Of a stretch of DNA of 64,000 nucleotides, positions 1-7,865 are shown piece after piece; within the stretch, counting starts at the first letter, position 1; every line of letters starts with the position of its first letter. Made by a program: the position numbers and the translations under genes. This DNA comes from Bog-756 sp963696495 (GTDB taxonomy: Bacteria; Actinomycetota; Acidimicrobiia; Acidimicrobiales; RAAP-2). The stretch covers positions 1 through 64,000 of the forward strand of contig CAVOKJ010000002.1 in NCBI GenBank assembly GCA_963696495.1, in the 5' to 3' direction. The notes under the pieces were generated by a model. It did not search any database and was not told the origin of the DNA. It was given only the letters and a program-made list of their open reading frames with translations.

Positions 1-1
1 C

Positions 2-175
2 ATGACCCGTTCGCCGGCCGCATCGATCTGTGCCGGGCTGACCGCTGCCGGCCTGCCGGTCGGCATCCAGCTCGTCGGGCCCCAGCACGCGGACCTGGTC
101 GTCCTGCGATCGGCTGCCGCCTTGGAGGCGGCGATCGGCTTCGATCAGGTGGCTCCGTCCGTCCCCGAGCACTGA
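2..175 (+). CDS. Amidase-family protein, C-terminal end (5' truncated)
   Basis: The open frame runs in from the left edge and stops at TGA 173-175. The visible ~57 residues contain the C-terminal stretch GLPVGIQLVGP, typical of amidase-signature enzymes (amidases and GatA), followed by a short helix and the tail SVPEH. The Ser-Ser-Lys catalytic core lies outside the window. The frame cannot tell a GatA subunit from a general amidase. It ends ~90 bases before the tRNA gene. Confidence 0.75.
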   Translation: MTRSPAASICAGLTAAGLPVGIQLVGPQHADLVVLRSAAALEAAIGFDQVAPSVPEH

Positions 176-265
176 CCAGCCGTCCCAGCGTCTGATCGGT
201 GGGTCGGTCGGCGGGCTACGATGTCCACCTCGTCGGTCAGGGTCACGGTGACCGGCCCGGCGCAA

Positions 266-342
266 GGGCGTTTAGCTCAGTTGGTTAGAGCGCAGCCTTC
301 ACACGGCTGAGGTCGGAGGTTCGAGTCCTCTAGCGCCCACCA
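266..342 (+). tRNA. tRNA-Val (anticodon CAC)
   Basis: The cloverleaf can be folded by hand. The acceptor arm GGGCGTT pairs with AGCGCCC. The D-stem is GCTC/GAGC. The anticodon stem CAGCC/GGCTG holds the loop TTCACAC, giving anticodon CAC for valine GTG codons. The T-arm is GGAGG/CCTCT with loop TTCGAGT. The 3' CCA is encoded. The last 43 bases before the terminal CA are the integration site of the neighbouring element, and integration leaves the tRNA sequence intact. Confidence 0.96.
298..340 (+). repeat. attL core, 43-bp direct repeat
   Basis: Identical over 43 bases to 11477-11519. It covers the anticodon loop, T-arm and 3' acceptor strand of tRNA-Val, a standard target for tyrosine recombinases. 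The match ends sharply on both sides (C before the left copy against A before the right copy; C after against T after), which defines the core. Confidence 0.95.
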
Positions 343-379
343 GGTCAGAGGCCATAAATGGTCACCAGGCCAAGCAGTC

Positions 380-416
380 GCCCTACTGATGCCCTACTGA
401 AAGTAAGCTGTAGGGC
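380..416 (+). promoter_or_regulatory. GCCCTAC heptamers beside attL, candidate integrase arm sites
   Basis: GCCCTAC occurs at 380-386 and 391-397, and its inverse GTAGGGC at 410-416, directly before the integrase ATG. The same heptamer occurs twice next to the right att core (11352-11358 and 11364-11370). Repeated short motifs inside both ends of an element are what arm-type integrase or excisionase binding sites look like. The inverted copy beside the start codon could also let integrase autoregulate. The function is inferred. Confidence 0.5.
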
Positions 417-1634
417 ATGGCGACTACTGCGAGCAAGAACCGGCCGGGGACCATGCGGGAACGGTCACCGGGACATTGGGAGTTGAGGGCATTCACGGGC
501 AGGGACCCAGTCACTGGAAAACCGCGGCAGGCGACCCGTACGTTCAAGGGTGGAGAGCGCGCAGCCGCCAAGGCGTTGTCTGCTCTGGTGGCAGAGGTCG
601 AAGCAGGGAAGTTCAATCGCACCACGGCGACCGTTGGTCAGTTGCTCGACAAGTGGATGGAGATGGGGGAGCGGAGTCAGCGTCCCCGTACCCACTACGA
701 GAACAAGAGGAAGATCGACACCCGCATCCGTCCTCTACTCGGCGATGTCCGGCTGGACAAGCTCGAGCCTGACACCCTCGACGCCGCATATCGAAAGTGG
801 CTGGACGAGGGCCTCTCACCGGCCACGGTCCACAAGTATCACTGCATCCTGTCGGCTGCTTGCCGGCAGGCGGTGAAGTGGGGATGGATCGACTCCGCTC
901 CGACCGCCCGTGCGACTCCGCCCCGGGTGGACAGGAAGGAGATGACGGTTCCGACCCCCGAGCAACTATCCAGATTGATCAAGGCCGCCGAGGACGAGAA
1001 CCCGGTGCTAGCCACCGCTGTGGCTCTCGCCGCCCTCACCGGAGCTCGACGGGGAGAGCTGGTGGCGCTCAAGTGGTCGGACGTGGATCTCGTCAACGGT
1101 CGGGTCCGCATCGCCCGCTCGCTGACGGTGTCCCAGGGGGTGCATCACACTGGGCCGACGAAGACCCACCAGGCGCGGGACATCGCACTGGACCCGATCT
1201 GTGTGGAGGTGCTGAAGCGGCGATGGGCTTACATGGTGGATCTGTCGGAGCGGGCCGAGTCGCCGCTGGTGCCCGATCCCTACGTGCTGAGCTACAACGC
1301 CAATGGAGCGACGCCGGCCGGCCCTGACTCCCTTACCCACGGGTTCGGGAAGCTCTGCGAGGCGATGGAGGTCCCAGCGCTCGAGCAACTGCGCAGGTCA
1401 AAGCCGATGGCCAAGCGGACCGACCTACCACCTGGGGAGAGCTGGCCGTTCCGGTTCCATGATCTTCGCCACTTCTCGGTGACGACGCTGATCGCGGCCG
1501 GGGTGGATATCAGGACGGTGGCTGACCGTCACGGCCACTCTCGAGCGACCATGACGTTGGACTTGTACGCCCACGCGCTGCCCGAGCGGGACCGGGACGC
1601 GGCCGGGTTGCTGGGGAAAGCCCTGACGATCTAG
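417..1634 (+). CDS. int: Tyrosine-type site-specific integrase
   Basis: This 405-residue phage integrase inserts and excises the element at tRNA-Val. It has an N-terminal arm-binding region (roughly 15-65, with WELRAFTGRDPVTGK), a SAM-like core-binding domain (about 72-165) and a catalytic domain (about 180-400). The catalytic residues are visible: Arg211 in TGARRGE, Lys249, His348 and Arg351 in HDLRH, His374 in GHS, and the nucleophile Tyr384 in LDLYAH. The length is typical of actinophage integrases. It lies at the left end next to attL and reads inward. Its stop overlaps the 3' end of a convergent gene by four bases. Confidence 0.96.
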   Translation: MATTASKNRPGTMRERSPGHWELRAFTGRDPVTGKPRQATRTFKGGERAAAKALSALVAEVEAGKFNRTTATVGQLLDKWMEMGERSQRPRTHYENKRKIDTRIRPLLGDVRLDKLEPDTLDAAYRKWLDEGLSPATVHKYHCILSAACRQAVKWGWIDSAPTARATPPRVDRKEMTVPTPEQLSRLIKAAEDENPVLATAVALAALTGARRGELVALKWSDVDLVNGRVRIARSLTVSQGVHHTGPTKTHQARDIALDPICVEVLKRRWAYMVDLSERAESPLVPDPYVLSYNANGATPAGPDSLTHGFGKLCEAMEVPALEQLRRSKPMAKRTDLPPGESWPFRFHDLRHFSVTTLIAAGVDIRTVADRHGHSRATMTLDLYAHALPERDRDAAGLLGKALTI

Positions 1635-2011
1635 AGGTTGTCGCCGAAGGTGAGGTCAGTCCGTCCAGCTCGAGCGGCCTTGACGAATGCAGCGACCGCT
1701 CCCTCGTTGGCGATGACCCACTTCCGCGGGTTGCCGCGGTTGCACTTCGGATGGCAGATGAACCGAAGTCTGCCACCTTCCACCAGCTCCAGCCCGTCGA
1801 TGAACTCGATCTTGAGTGCGGGGCGTGAGCCGTTCTTGGTTGAGCGACGAAACCAGATGGTTCCTAAGTCGGGTAACGGGATGGCTGTCCCGAATGTCCG
1901 CCCGCAGGATCCGCACTTGACCCTTAGTTCACGACCAGAGAGGGGGAACAGCGCGGCCGACTGTTCGGGCCATGCTCTCGGAAGGACGGGCTCCTTGACG
2001 ACCTGGGACAT
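1631..2011 (-). CDS. Zinc-ribbon-like hypothetical protein of the element
   Basis: 126 residues if started at the ATG at 2011. Longer in-frame extensions exist but look unlike protein. Cys33-x2-Cys36 (KCGSCGRTF) and Cys86-x3-Cys90 (CHPKC) could hold one zinc ion, followed by a basic stretch (NRGNPRKW). It is convergent with the integrase and divergent from the excisionase-like gene, where a repressor or immunity gene often sits. No HTH is visible, so I do not assign that role. Confidence 0.6.
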   Translation of the reverse strand: MSQVVKEPVLPRAWPEQSAALFPLSGRELRVKCGSCGRTFGTAIPLPDLGTIWFRRSTKNGSRPALKIEFIDGLELVEGGRLRFICHPKCNRGNPRKWVIANEGAVAAFVKAARAGRTDLTFGDNL

Positions 2012-2138
2012 TGCTCTGTAGCCTATCAATGTCAGATATGTAACCATGCCGCTGTAAGCAGCAGCGAGCGACGGACTGTAGGCGCCCTCCGGACCAAACG
2101 CCTCCAACCCACCCCGCGGGGAATGGGTAGGAGGCATC

Positions 2139-2339
2139 GTGTCCGAATCCGGAAGTCCAGTCCGAGTTGATCGGGACCTGCTCACGGTCCCGGAGGTGGC
2201 TCCGACCGTAGGGGTGCACCCCGAGACGCTCTACCGCCTAATCCGCGCCGACCAGTTCCCCCCAGCCGTTCATATTGGCTCCCGGGTTCTCATCAGTCGA
2301 CCGAAGCTGCAGCGGTATTTACACGGTGACGCATCGTGA
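2139..2339 (+). CDS. AlpA/excisionase-like helix-turn-helix protein
   Basis: 66 residues starting at GTG, with a strong AGGAGG four bases upstream. The sequence LLTVPEVAPTVGVHPETLYRLIRADQFP followed by a VLISRPKLQRYL segment is the winged HTH of the MerR-like excisionase (AlpA, HTH_17) family. Such proteins direct excision and often activate element genes. It is the first gene of the rightward run, and its TGA overlaps the start of the next gene. Confidence 0.85.
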   Translation: MSESGSPVRVDRDLLTVPEVAPTVGVHPETLYRLIRADQFPPAVHIGSRVLISRPKLQRYLHGDAS

Positions 2340-2677
2340 GCCCCGCAGCCGTTCAACACCTAGCCGATCTCATCGAACGACACGAGGTCGAGTGGAGTTG
2401 GGAAAACCTGCCCGCAGAGCTACAGCGCAAGTTCGCCACTCGACTGGCCGTTGTGGTGGGTCCACTCGTCGACCCTGAAACCTGGTGGAGTTGGATGGAT
2501 ATTGCGACCCGGCGGGAGTGGCGGTGGATGGCTGAACACCCCACCGAAGAGGCTCACGCTTACGAGGCCGACATCGAGCGACTTCGGATCGAGGCGGACG
2601 AGGCAAGCTGTGAGTTGTTCCGCCAGATCATTGCGGATGCAACACCCACCGGTGCCAGCCCCACCCCCGGCTACTGA
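2336..2677 (+). CDS. Hypothetical protein of the element
   Basis: 113 residues from a GTG that overlaps the previous stop by four bases; its own stop overlaps the next start by one base. The sequence is Trp-rich (WSWENL, WWSWMDIATRREWRWM) and helical, with an acidic C-terminal helix (EADIERLRIEADEASCELF). I recognise no family. The tight coupling on both sides suggests it is translated together with the excisionase-like and RepA-like genes. Confidence 0.7.
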   Translation: MSPAAVQHLADLIERHEVEWSWENLPAELQRKFATRLAVVVGPLVDPETWWSWMDIATRREWRWMAEHPTEEAHAYEADIERLRIEADEASCELFRQIIADATPTGASPTPGY

Positions 2678-3924
2678 TGTCCACCCTGATGTCAGATCCG
2701 TCGTTAGGTCCGTCGATCGCCTTCCGGTCGGCGGCCGATGTCGCAGTCAAGCGGACCGAATGGCTCTGGCCGTCCCATCTACCAGTCGGAGCCTTCGTGC
2801 TCCTGAACGGCCGCCAGGGCGACGGTAAGGGGACGATCGGTGCGGACTGGGTGGCTCGTTTGACCACGGGAACCCCGATGCCAGATGGGCACCGGAGCGA
2901 CCCGGTCAACTGCGCGGTTCTGTCACTGGAGGATGACACCGAGCGGACTGTGGTCCCACGGTTAAGGGCAGCAGGAGCGGACCTGTCCCGTGTATCCATC
3001 CTCGACGGGATCGACGACACGGATGACGACGGGAATCCCATCCGCCGGCCGTGGAGAATGCCCGGGGATCTCGGGGCACTGGCCGCGTTCATCACCCATA
3101 ACGAGATTGGCTTCCTGATTCTCGACCCGGTGGCCTACATGATCGGCGGTGCTGACGGGAACGCCTACTCAGAGGTGGGCTCGATCTTGACAGCACTGAA
3201 AAAGGTTGCCGAGACCACCGGCTGCACGATCCTGGGCGTACGCCACTTGCGGAAGTCGTCCGCATCCGACGCCAGGGACGCCGGCATTGGGTCGGTAGCC
3301 TGGACCGCCGTTGCCCGAGTGGAGTTCATCGTCGGTCGGGATTCACAAGATGAATCGGGCCGGCTCCGCGTGCTGGCCCAGTCGAAGAACAACCTGTCTC
3401 CCGAAGCCCCGAGCCTGGCCTACGTCATCGACCAGGACGAGGATCTCGAGGTCGGACGGATTCGATGGACTGGTGCTAGTGGTCTCACTGCCCGCCAGCT
3501 CACCGCCGAGGCAGAGGGACCCGAGGCCCAGTCGGACAGGGTGGAGGCGCGGGAGCTGCTCCGGGTGATGCTGTCCAATGGCCCGGTCGACGCCAAGGTG
3601 ATCATGAGCGCGGCCCGGGACGCCGGCATTGGAGAACGGACACTTCGGAAGGCCAAGTACGACCTCAAGGTCAAGTCGGACAAGTCGGGATTCGGGGGCA
3701 GTTGGGTGTGGAGACTCGAAGGCTGCACCGAAGATGACACCCCTACCCACACAGTTGCAGCCTTGCAGCCTTGCAGCCTTGGACAGGAGCAGGACTTTTC
3801 CCAACCAACTACTACCAGCAACTCCAAAGACTGCAACCCTGCACGAGTGAGGGGTGCTGTGCAGTCTTCGGCGGAACCGCCTACTGCCGACGATTCGCTG
3901 TTCTACTCGGAGACTGAGTTCTAA
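2677..3924 (+). CDS. RepA-like RecA-fold ATPase/helicase
   Basis: 415 residues. A Walker A-like loop GRQGDGKGT (45-53, with Gly where Thr/Ser usually follows the Lys) and Walker B FLILDP (ending at Asp150) frame a RecA-type NTPase. The later motif VRHLRKSSASDARDAGIGS is characteristic of phage and plasmid RepA or AAA_25 hexameric helicases. After about residue 285 a winged-helix-like segment follows (DAKVIMSAARDAGIGERTLRKAK), then a disordered tail. It likely unwinds or initiates replication of the excised element. The last ~55 codons contain a direct-repeat cluster described separately. Confidence 0.85.
   Translation: MSTLMSDPSLGPSIAFRSAADVAVKRTEWLWPSHLPVGAFVLLNGRQGDGKGTIGADWVARLTTGTPMPDGHRSDPVNCAVLSLEDDTERTVVPRLRAAGADLSRVSILDGIDDTDDDGNPIRRPWRMPGDLGALAAFITHNEIGFLILDPVAYMIGGADGNAYSEVGSILTALKKVAETTGCTILGVRHLRKSSASDARDAGIGSVAWTAVARVEFIVGRDSQDESGRLRVLAQSKNNLSPEAPSLAYVIDQDEDLEVGRIRWTGASGLTARQLTAEAEGPEAQSDRVEARELLRVMLSNGPVDAKVIMSAARDAGIGERTLRKAKYDLKVKSDKSGFGGSWVWRLEGCTEDDTPTHTVAALQPCSLGQEQDFSQPTTTSNSKDCNPARVRGAVQSSAEPPTADDSLFYSETEF
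3755..3866. repeat. Iteron-like repeats and dyad, candidate replication origin
   Basis: Three perfect tandem copies of the octamer TTGCAGCC (3755-3778) are followed by an A/C-rich, comparatively AT-rich stretch (about 3795-3830) and an inverted pair GACTGCA (3829-3835) and TGCAGTC (3860-3866). They lie inside the 3' end of the RepA-like gene. Satellites and plasmids often place initiator-binding iterons beside or within the rep gene, so this is a plausible origin. No binding data can be read from the sequence. Confidence 0.4.
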
Positions 3925-4100
3925 TGGGCGCCCTCGACGACCTCATCGGCCAAGTGGAGGACGAGCCGATCCCCGGTGGCTGCAATCGGTGTGATGCCTA
4001 CCAGCGTCTCGAGCAGGTCGCACCAGGGGTCAACGTGCTCACCGTCGTACATGACGACTGGTGCCCGTTTCTCCGCTCACGGGATGCGGTGAGCAACTGA
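3924..4100 (+). CDS. Small CxxC protein of the element
   Basis: 58 residues, from ATG 3924 (overlapping the previous TAA by one base) to TGA 4100 (overlapping the next ATG by one base). GGCNRCDAYQ and a later DDWCPF place three cysteines and acidic residues so that a small metal site is possible. The overlapping starts and stops on both sides argue that it is a real member of the operon. The function is unknown. Confidence 0.6.
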   Translation: MGALDDLIGQVEDEPIPGGCNRCDAYQRLEQVAPGVNVLTVVHDDWCPFLRSRDAVSN

Positions 4101-4438
4101 TGATCACCACGATCAAATCCATGACCGAGGCCGAACTTCTAGATGCCGTGGTCGACCTCGGCCACCTATTCGGCTGGCGCGCCGCACATTTCCGTCCCGC
4201 CCGGACCGCTCACGGGTGGCGAACTCCGGTGGCTGCCGATGGCGCCGGATGGCCCGACCTAACCCTCGTTCGAGGAGACCGGCTGGTCTTTGCTGAGCTG
4301 AAGTCGGAGCGAGGGAAGACAACCACAGAACAGACCGAATGGCTCGAGCACCTGGACAAGGTGGCCGAGGTTCACGTTTGGCGGCCAGGCGACTGGGCCG
4401 ACGGCGCCATCGAGACGGTTCTGCGAGGTGTCCGATGA
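4100..4438 (+). CDS. VRR-NUC / PD-(D/E)xK nuclease-like protein
   Basis: 112 residues from the ATG that overlaps the preceding stop. The motif GWPDLTLVRGDRLVFAELK carries the Asp, Glu and Lys of the PD-(D/E)xK nuclease fold in VRR-NUC spacing, followed by TTTEQTEWLEHL, typical of small phage-encoded VRR-NUC proteins that cut branched DNA. The N-terminal helix includes LGHLFGWRAAHF. A role in replication or resolution next to the RepA-like ATPase is likely. Confidence 0.8.
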   Translation: MITTIKSMTEAELLDAVVDLGHLFGWRAAHFRPARTAHGWRTPVAADGAGWPDLTLVRGDRLVFAELKSERGKTTTEQTEWLEHLDKVAEVHVWRPGDWADGAIETVLRGVR

Positions 4439-4608
4439 CAGAAGCTCACGTCCGGGACAAGAATCCAGCTACCGCATCGGTCGTCGTCAGATGTTGGGAA
4501 GGCGTCTTTGACGTCCAACACCTTGACGGCAAGTGGACGTGCTCGTGCGGCCATCCTGAGTGCCACCACGTTGACAACGCGGTGCTCGCCCTGCAAGGGG
4601 AGTGCTGA
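4435..4608 (+). CDS. Small SWIM-like zinc-finger protein
   Basis: 57 residues; ATG 4435 overlaps the preceding stop by four bases. A short beta region (VVRCWEGVFDVQ) leads to WTCSCGHPECHHVDNAV, a C-x-C-x(4)-C-H pattern like the SWIM zinc finger that binds DNA or protein. It sits between two nuclease genes in a run of overlapping reading frames. The role is otherwise unknown. Confidence 0.6.
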   Translation: MTEAHVRDKNPATASVVVRCWEGVFDVQHLDGKWTCSCGHPECHHVDNAVLALQGEC

Positions 4609-4916
4609 TTCTACCGATGACCCTTTGTCGCCCTTGTCTGGACTGCGGGTCCGTCGCCCCTACCGGGAGCCGGTGCCCAAGGTGCCGGTCCCGATGGGAA
4701 GCCAGCCGCGGGACCTCGACACAGCGAGGATACGGCTCCACCTGGCGCCGAACCTCGCAGCGGGTGATCGCCCGCGACGGTGGTGTCTGCGCCTACTGCG
4801 GTGACGTGGCTACCACCAGCGACCACGTCGTACCGAAGAGCAAGGGTGGCACCGACGACCTATCCAACCTGGTGGCCGCGTGCCGGCCGTGCAACTCGAG
4901 GAAGAAGGACCGCTGA
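4602..4916 (+). CDS. HNH endonuclease
   Basis: 104 residues from GTG 4602 (preceded by AAGGGGAG); an alternative ATG lies at 4617. An N-terminal zinc-ribbon pair (CLDCGS and CPRC) is followed by the HNH core: CAYCGD, SDHVVPKSKGGTDDLSNLV, then CRPCNSRKK. In HK97-like phages an HNH protein encoded beside the terminase is needed with terminase to cut DNA at cos, and this gene lies directly before the terminase genes. It is the last gene of the overlapping run. Confidence 0.9.
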   Translation: MLILPMTLCRPCLDCGSVAPTGSRCPRCRSRWEASRGTSTQRGYGSTWRRTSQRVIARDGGVCAYCGDVATTSDHVVPKSKGGTDDLSNLVAACRPCNSRKKDR

Positions 4917-5139
4917 TGTGTCTGGTCCACATGAGTGGGGGGTGTGCCGTCGGCTCATACAGGCATCTAACGAAGACCCACGAGGTGGGGGGCGGCATCG
5001 GCCTGAACAGGGTTTTTGCAAGCGACCCACGCCGAAACGCCTCCGGTCACGTACGGGTTCCAGTGTCGATAAGCCCGTCGGTTTTCGGTGCTATTCGACC
5101 GAGGCCGCTACTTCTCTGTCATATTCAGAAAGGCTCATG
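4917..5139. other. Non-coding gap between HNH and TerS, candidate packaging (cos) region
   Basis: About 220 bases separate HNH and small terminase, the longest gap in an otherwise tightly packed run. An open frame crosses it, but its translation is not protein-like. A G-rich patch (GTGGGGGG) and short T-rich and A-rich patches occur. In cos phages the packaging site lies just upstream of terS and near the HNH gene, so this is the best place to look. No cos sequence can be proven from here. Confidence 0.3.
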
Positions 5140-5547
5140 ATGCCCGGACCCGTGCCCAAGCCCTCGAGCCAACGTCGCCGTCGCAACAAGCAGGACCCGA
5201 TCTCCACCGCGCCGTCAGGGCAGCGCGGTGAGGTGCCCGATCCCGACCCTGACTGGCATCCGGTAGCTGCTGGCTGGTTCCGGGCCCTGGCCGAATCGGG
5301 TCAGTCGGTGTTCTATGAGGCATCCGACTGGGCGACAGCTAGGTACGTGGCCGAGGCGATGTCTCGCAGTCTGAAAGCCGGCAGGTTCAGCGGACAACTC
5401 TTCGCCGCCGTCATGGCCGCCAGTACGGAGCTGTTGGTGACTGAGGGCGCACGCAGGCGCCTACGTGTCGAGCTCGACCGGGGAGATCCAGAAGACGAGC
5501 CGGCCTCGGTGGCCATTCTCAAGGAGTACAAGCTGCATGCAGGTTGA
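5140..5547 (+). CDS. Phage terminase small subunit
   Basis: 135 residues starting at the second of two adjacent ATGs. The N-terminus MPGPVPKPSSQRRRRNK is a basic leader common to actinophage TerS. It continues with a WHPVAAGWFRALAESGQS region and a helical DNA-binding and oligomerisation segment (SDWATARYVAEAMSRSLKAG), then an acidic C-terminus. The protein recognises the packaging site and recruits TerL. It overlaps terL by 11 bases. Confidence 0.85.
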   Translation: MPGPVPKPSSQRRRRNKQDPISTAPSGQRGEVPDPDPDWHPVAAGWFRALAESGQSVFYEASDWATARYVAEAMSRSLKAGRFSGQLFAAVMAASTELLVTEGARRRLRVELDRGDPEDEPASVAILKEYKLHAG

Positions 5548-7135
5548 GGCCATCCGCACCTGGCCTGACACGGTCCCGGAGGAGAACCGGACCGTCGGCT
5601 GGTCCGTACTCGGCTGGATGGCCGAATACCTGATCCAGCCCGATGGTCCCGACGCCGGCACCCCGCTCCGGCTGACCCGGGAGCAGGTTCGAATCTTGCT
5701 TCGATGGTATGCCGTAGATGAACGGGGCCGGTTCCTGTATCGCCGCGGTGTCATCCGTAGGTGTAAGGGCCACGGCAAGTCGCCCTTCCTTGCTGCAGTC
5801 GCCTGCGCGGAGTTGTGCGGACCGGTGAGGTTCGACGGGTGGGCAGCCGGCGGGAAGCCGGTAGCCATCCCGCACCCCGCCCCGTGGATTCAGGTGGCGG
5901 CCGTCAGCCGGGAGCAGACCAGGAACACCATGACCGTCTTTCCGGGCATGTTCTCGGACACAGCCATCGAGACCTACGGCGTTGACATCGGGAAGGAGAT
6001 CATCCACACCCGGTCCGGCGGACGTATAGAGGCGGTCACCAGCTCGCCACGGGCACTCGAGGGCGGCCGACCCTCCCTGGTGATCGCCGACGAGACCTCG
6101 CACTGGGTCCGGAGCAACGCCGGCCACGAGATGGCCGACGCCATCCGGCGCAACTTGGGCAAGAGTCGCGATGGCTCGGGCCGGTCCCTCGAGCTCACCA
6201 ACGCCCACCTCGTCGGTGAGGAGTCGGTGGCCGAACTGACCCACGTTGCGGCCCAGGCGGTCGACTGGCGGCTGCCTGGCGTCTACTACGACTCGCTCGA
6301 GGCCCCACCGGTCCCGGATCTGACGGACCTTGAGGCAGTGCGGGCCGCGGTGGTAGCTGCGTCCGGCGACTCGACATGGATCGACGCGGACCGGATCGTG
6401 GGCGAGATCTCCGACCCAGCCACCCCGGCCAGTGTCGCCCGGCGGTTCTACCTGAATCAGGTTGTTGAGGCCGATGCTGAGGAGTGGCTGCCATCTGGCA
6501 CCTGGGCCGCCTGCGAGCAGAAGCACGGTATCGAGCCCCACGCTCAGATCGTGTGCGGGTTCGACGGGTCCTTCGCTGCCGACTCGACGGCCATCATCGG
6601 GGTCACCCTCGGGGACAACCCGCACATCGACGTTCTCGGGTGCTGGGAGCGCCCCGAGGGCGCTCCCGCTCACTGGCGCGTCGACATCCTCGACGTGGAG
6701 GAGCGGATTCGTCAGATCTGCAAGGAGTACGAAGTAAAGGAGATCACCGCCGACCCCTACCGCTGGTCTCGGTCCCTCGAGCTCCTCCGGGACGAGGGAC
6801 TGCCGGTGACTGAGTTCCCTCAATCCGCCGCCCGCATGGTGCCGGCCACCCAACGCTTCGCGGAGGCCGTCTCCAATCACCAACTCACGCACTCGGGCGA
6901 CGAACGACTCGCCCGCCACATTGCGAACGCCGTGCTCAAGGTGGACAACCGTGGTCCACGGCTCGCCAAACCCTCGAAGTGGTCACCTAAGCGGATCGAC
7001 TGCGCCGTTGCTGCCGTCATGGCTTTCGAGCGCGCCGCGAAGGTGAAGCCGGGGGGCCAGGGGATCTGGTCGATCTCGGAAGAGATCGAGAAGCTCCGAG
7101 CCAAGCAGGCAGGCGAGGAACGCCCGGATGTTTGA
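5537..7135 (+). CDS. Phage terminase large subunit
   Basis: 532 residues from ATG 5537. The N-terminal packaging ATPase has a Walker A-like loop CKGHGKS (76-82), Walker B LVIADE (181-186) and a coupling region near SLELTNAH. The C-terminal RNase H-like nuclease has Asp343 (GFDGSFAADS), Asp406 (ITADPYRW) and a late acidic residue in KRIDCAVAAV. All core motifs are present, so the gene looks functional. No portal gene follows, which is unusual for a prophage and typical of a satellite. Confidence 0.93.
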   Translation: MQVEAIRTWPDTVPEENRTVGWSVLGWMAEYLIQPDGPDAGTPLRLTREQVRILLRWYAVDERGRFLYRRGVIRRCKGHGKSPFLAAVACAELCGPVRFDGWAAGGKPVAIPHPAPWIQVAAVSREQTRNTMTVFPGMFSDTAIETYGVDIGKEIIHTRSGGRIEAVTSSPRALEGGRPSLVIADETSHWVRSNAGHEMADAIRRNLGKSRDGSGRSLELTNAHLVGEESVAELTHVAAQAVDWRLPGVYYDSLEAPPVPDLTDLEAVRAAVVAASGDSTWIDADRIVGEISDPATPASVARRFYLNQVVEADAEEWLPSGTWAACEQKHGIEPHAQIVCGFDGSFAADSTAIIGVTLGDNPHIDVLGCWERPEGAPAHWRVDILDVEERIRQICKEYEVKEITADPYRWSRSLELLRDEGLPVTEFPQSAARMVPATQRFAEAVSNHQLTHSGDERLARHIANAVLKVDNRGPRLAKPSKWSPKRIDCAVAAVMAFERAAKVKPGGQGIWSISEEIEKLRAKQAGEERPDV

Positions 7136-7400
7136 CGACGAATGGCGCAATCCCAACCACCCCGGCCACCCATCGTGGCTATGCCAGGTCCGAGTGGGCC
7201 TGGTGGAGGCCCTGCGTGACATTGACGACGACAAGACCATGTGGTCCCTGCTCGAGGCCATCGAGATGGTCGACGACGCTATCGACTCGAGCGCGGCGAC
7301 CTCGGATGATCCTGCTGTCGAGGAGTACATCACCATCCGTCGCGAGCACTTCCCCAGTCGCCTTCGCATACCCCAATCCCCGAACGACTGGCCCCTCTAG
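7128..7400 (+). CDS. Hypothetical protein of the element
   Basis: 90 residues; the ATG lies eight bases before the terL stop. The acidic, helical sequence (LVEALRDIDDDKTMWSLLEAIEMVDDAID) lacks known motifs. It occupies the position where a portal gene would be expected but is far too short to be one. It may be a small partner of terminase. Confidence 0.65.
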   Translation: MFDDEWRNPNHPGHPSWLCQVRVGLVEALRDIDDDKTMWSLLEAIEMVDDAIDSSAATSDDPAVEEYITIRREHFPSRLRIPQSPNDWPL

Positions 7401-7427
7401 AAACCAACGAAAGGAAGCAACAAGACA

Positions 7428-7865
7428 ATGACTATTCGTAGCTTCATCCAGCCTCAAGGTCGCACCACCGACCACCCGCTGCGCGGCCCTCTGCGGGTCT
7501 GCTCGGACCCGGCGTCGGCCAGGATCGCAGCCCTCGGGTCGGTGGTGACTCACTGTGAGTGTGGACAATCGTGGCCAGGTCACACGATCCCCGACCACCG
7601 CTGCATCGACCACCTCGGCCGGGACCTGACCCCGATGAAGGCGGCCCGAGCCGCAGGTGCCCGGAGAGCCCTTCGCCAGCTCCAGAACTACCCCGCACCG
7701 CCGTGCGCCCAGTGCGGGGCCGAAATGCCACCTGGGGTCGTGCACGAATGCCAGGTTGCCCTGGCGATGTTGCCCCATGAAGAGTCGGCCCTTCGATGGG
7801 CGAGGAAGGGCAGCGCGGCCGCACTGGCCGCCGACCTGGCCGAGGTCCAGAAGGGCACACAATGA
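7428..7865 (+). CDS. Hypothetical protein with two zinc-ribbon-like cysteine clusters
   Basis: 145 residues with a good ribosome site (GAAAGGAAG). Two Cys/His clusters are visible: HCECGQSWPGHTIPDHRC, and CAQCGAEMPPGVVHEC. Similar paired clusters occur in actinophage proteins of unknown role. The stop overlaps the prohead protease start by four bases, so the two are probably co-translated. Confidence 0.65.
   Translation: MTIRSFIQPQGRTTDHPLRGPLRVCSDPASARIAALGSVVTHCECGQSWPGHTIPDHRCIDHLGRDLTPMKAARAAGARRALRQLQNYPAPPCAQCGAEMPPGVVHECQVALAMLPHEESALRWARKGSAAALAADLAEVQKGTQ

Noticed and set aside
2677..3924. Anti-phage ATPase defence system built on the RepA-like protein and the nuclease genes
   Set aside because: The VRHLRK...GSVAW motif and position between excisionase and terminase fit a replication helicase better. 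I kept a defence role only as a secondary possibility for the small nuclease cassette.
4916..5139. A 74-codon frame following HNH directly from an overlapping ATG
   Set aside because: The translation (Gly-rich, then random) has no protein-like pattern and the reading frame ends just before terS. The non-coding packaging-site reading is preferred.
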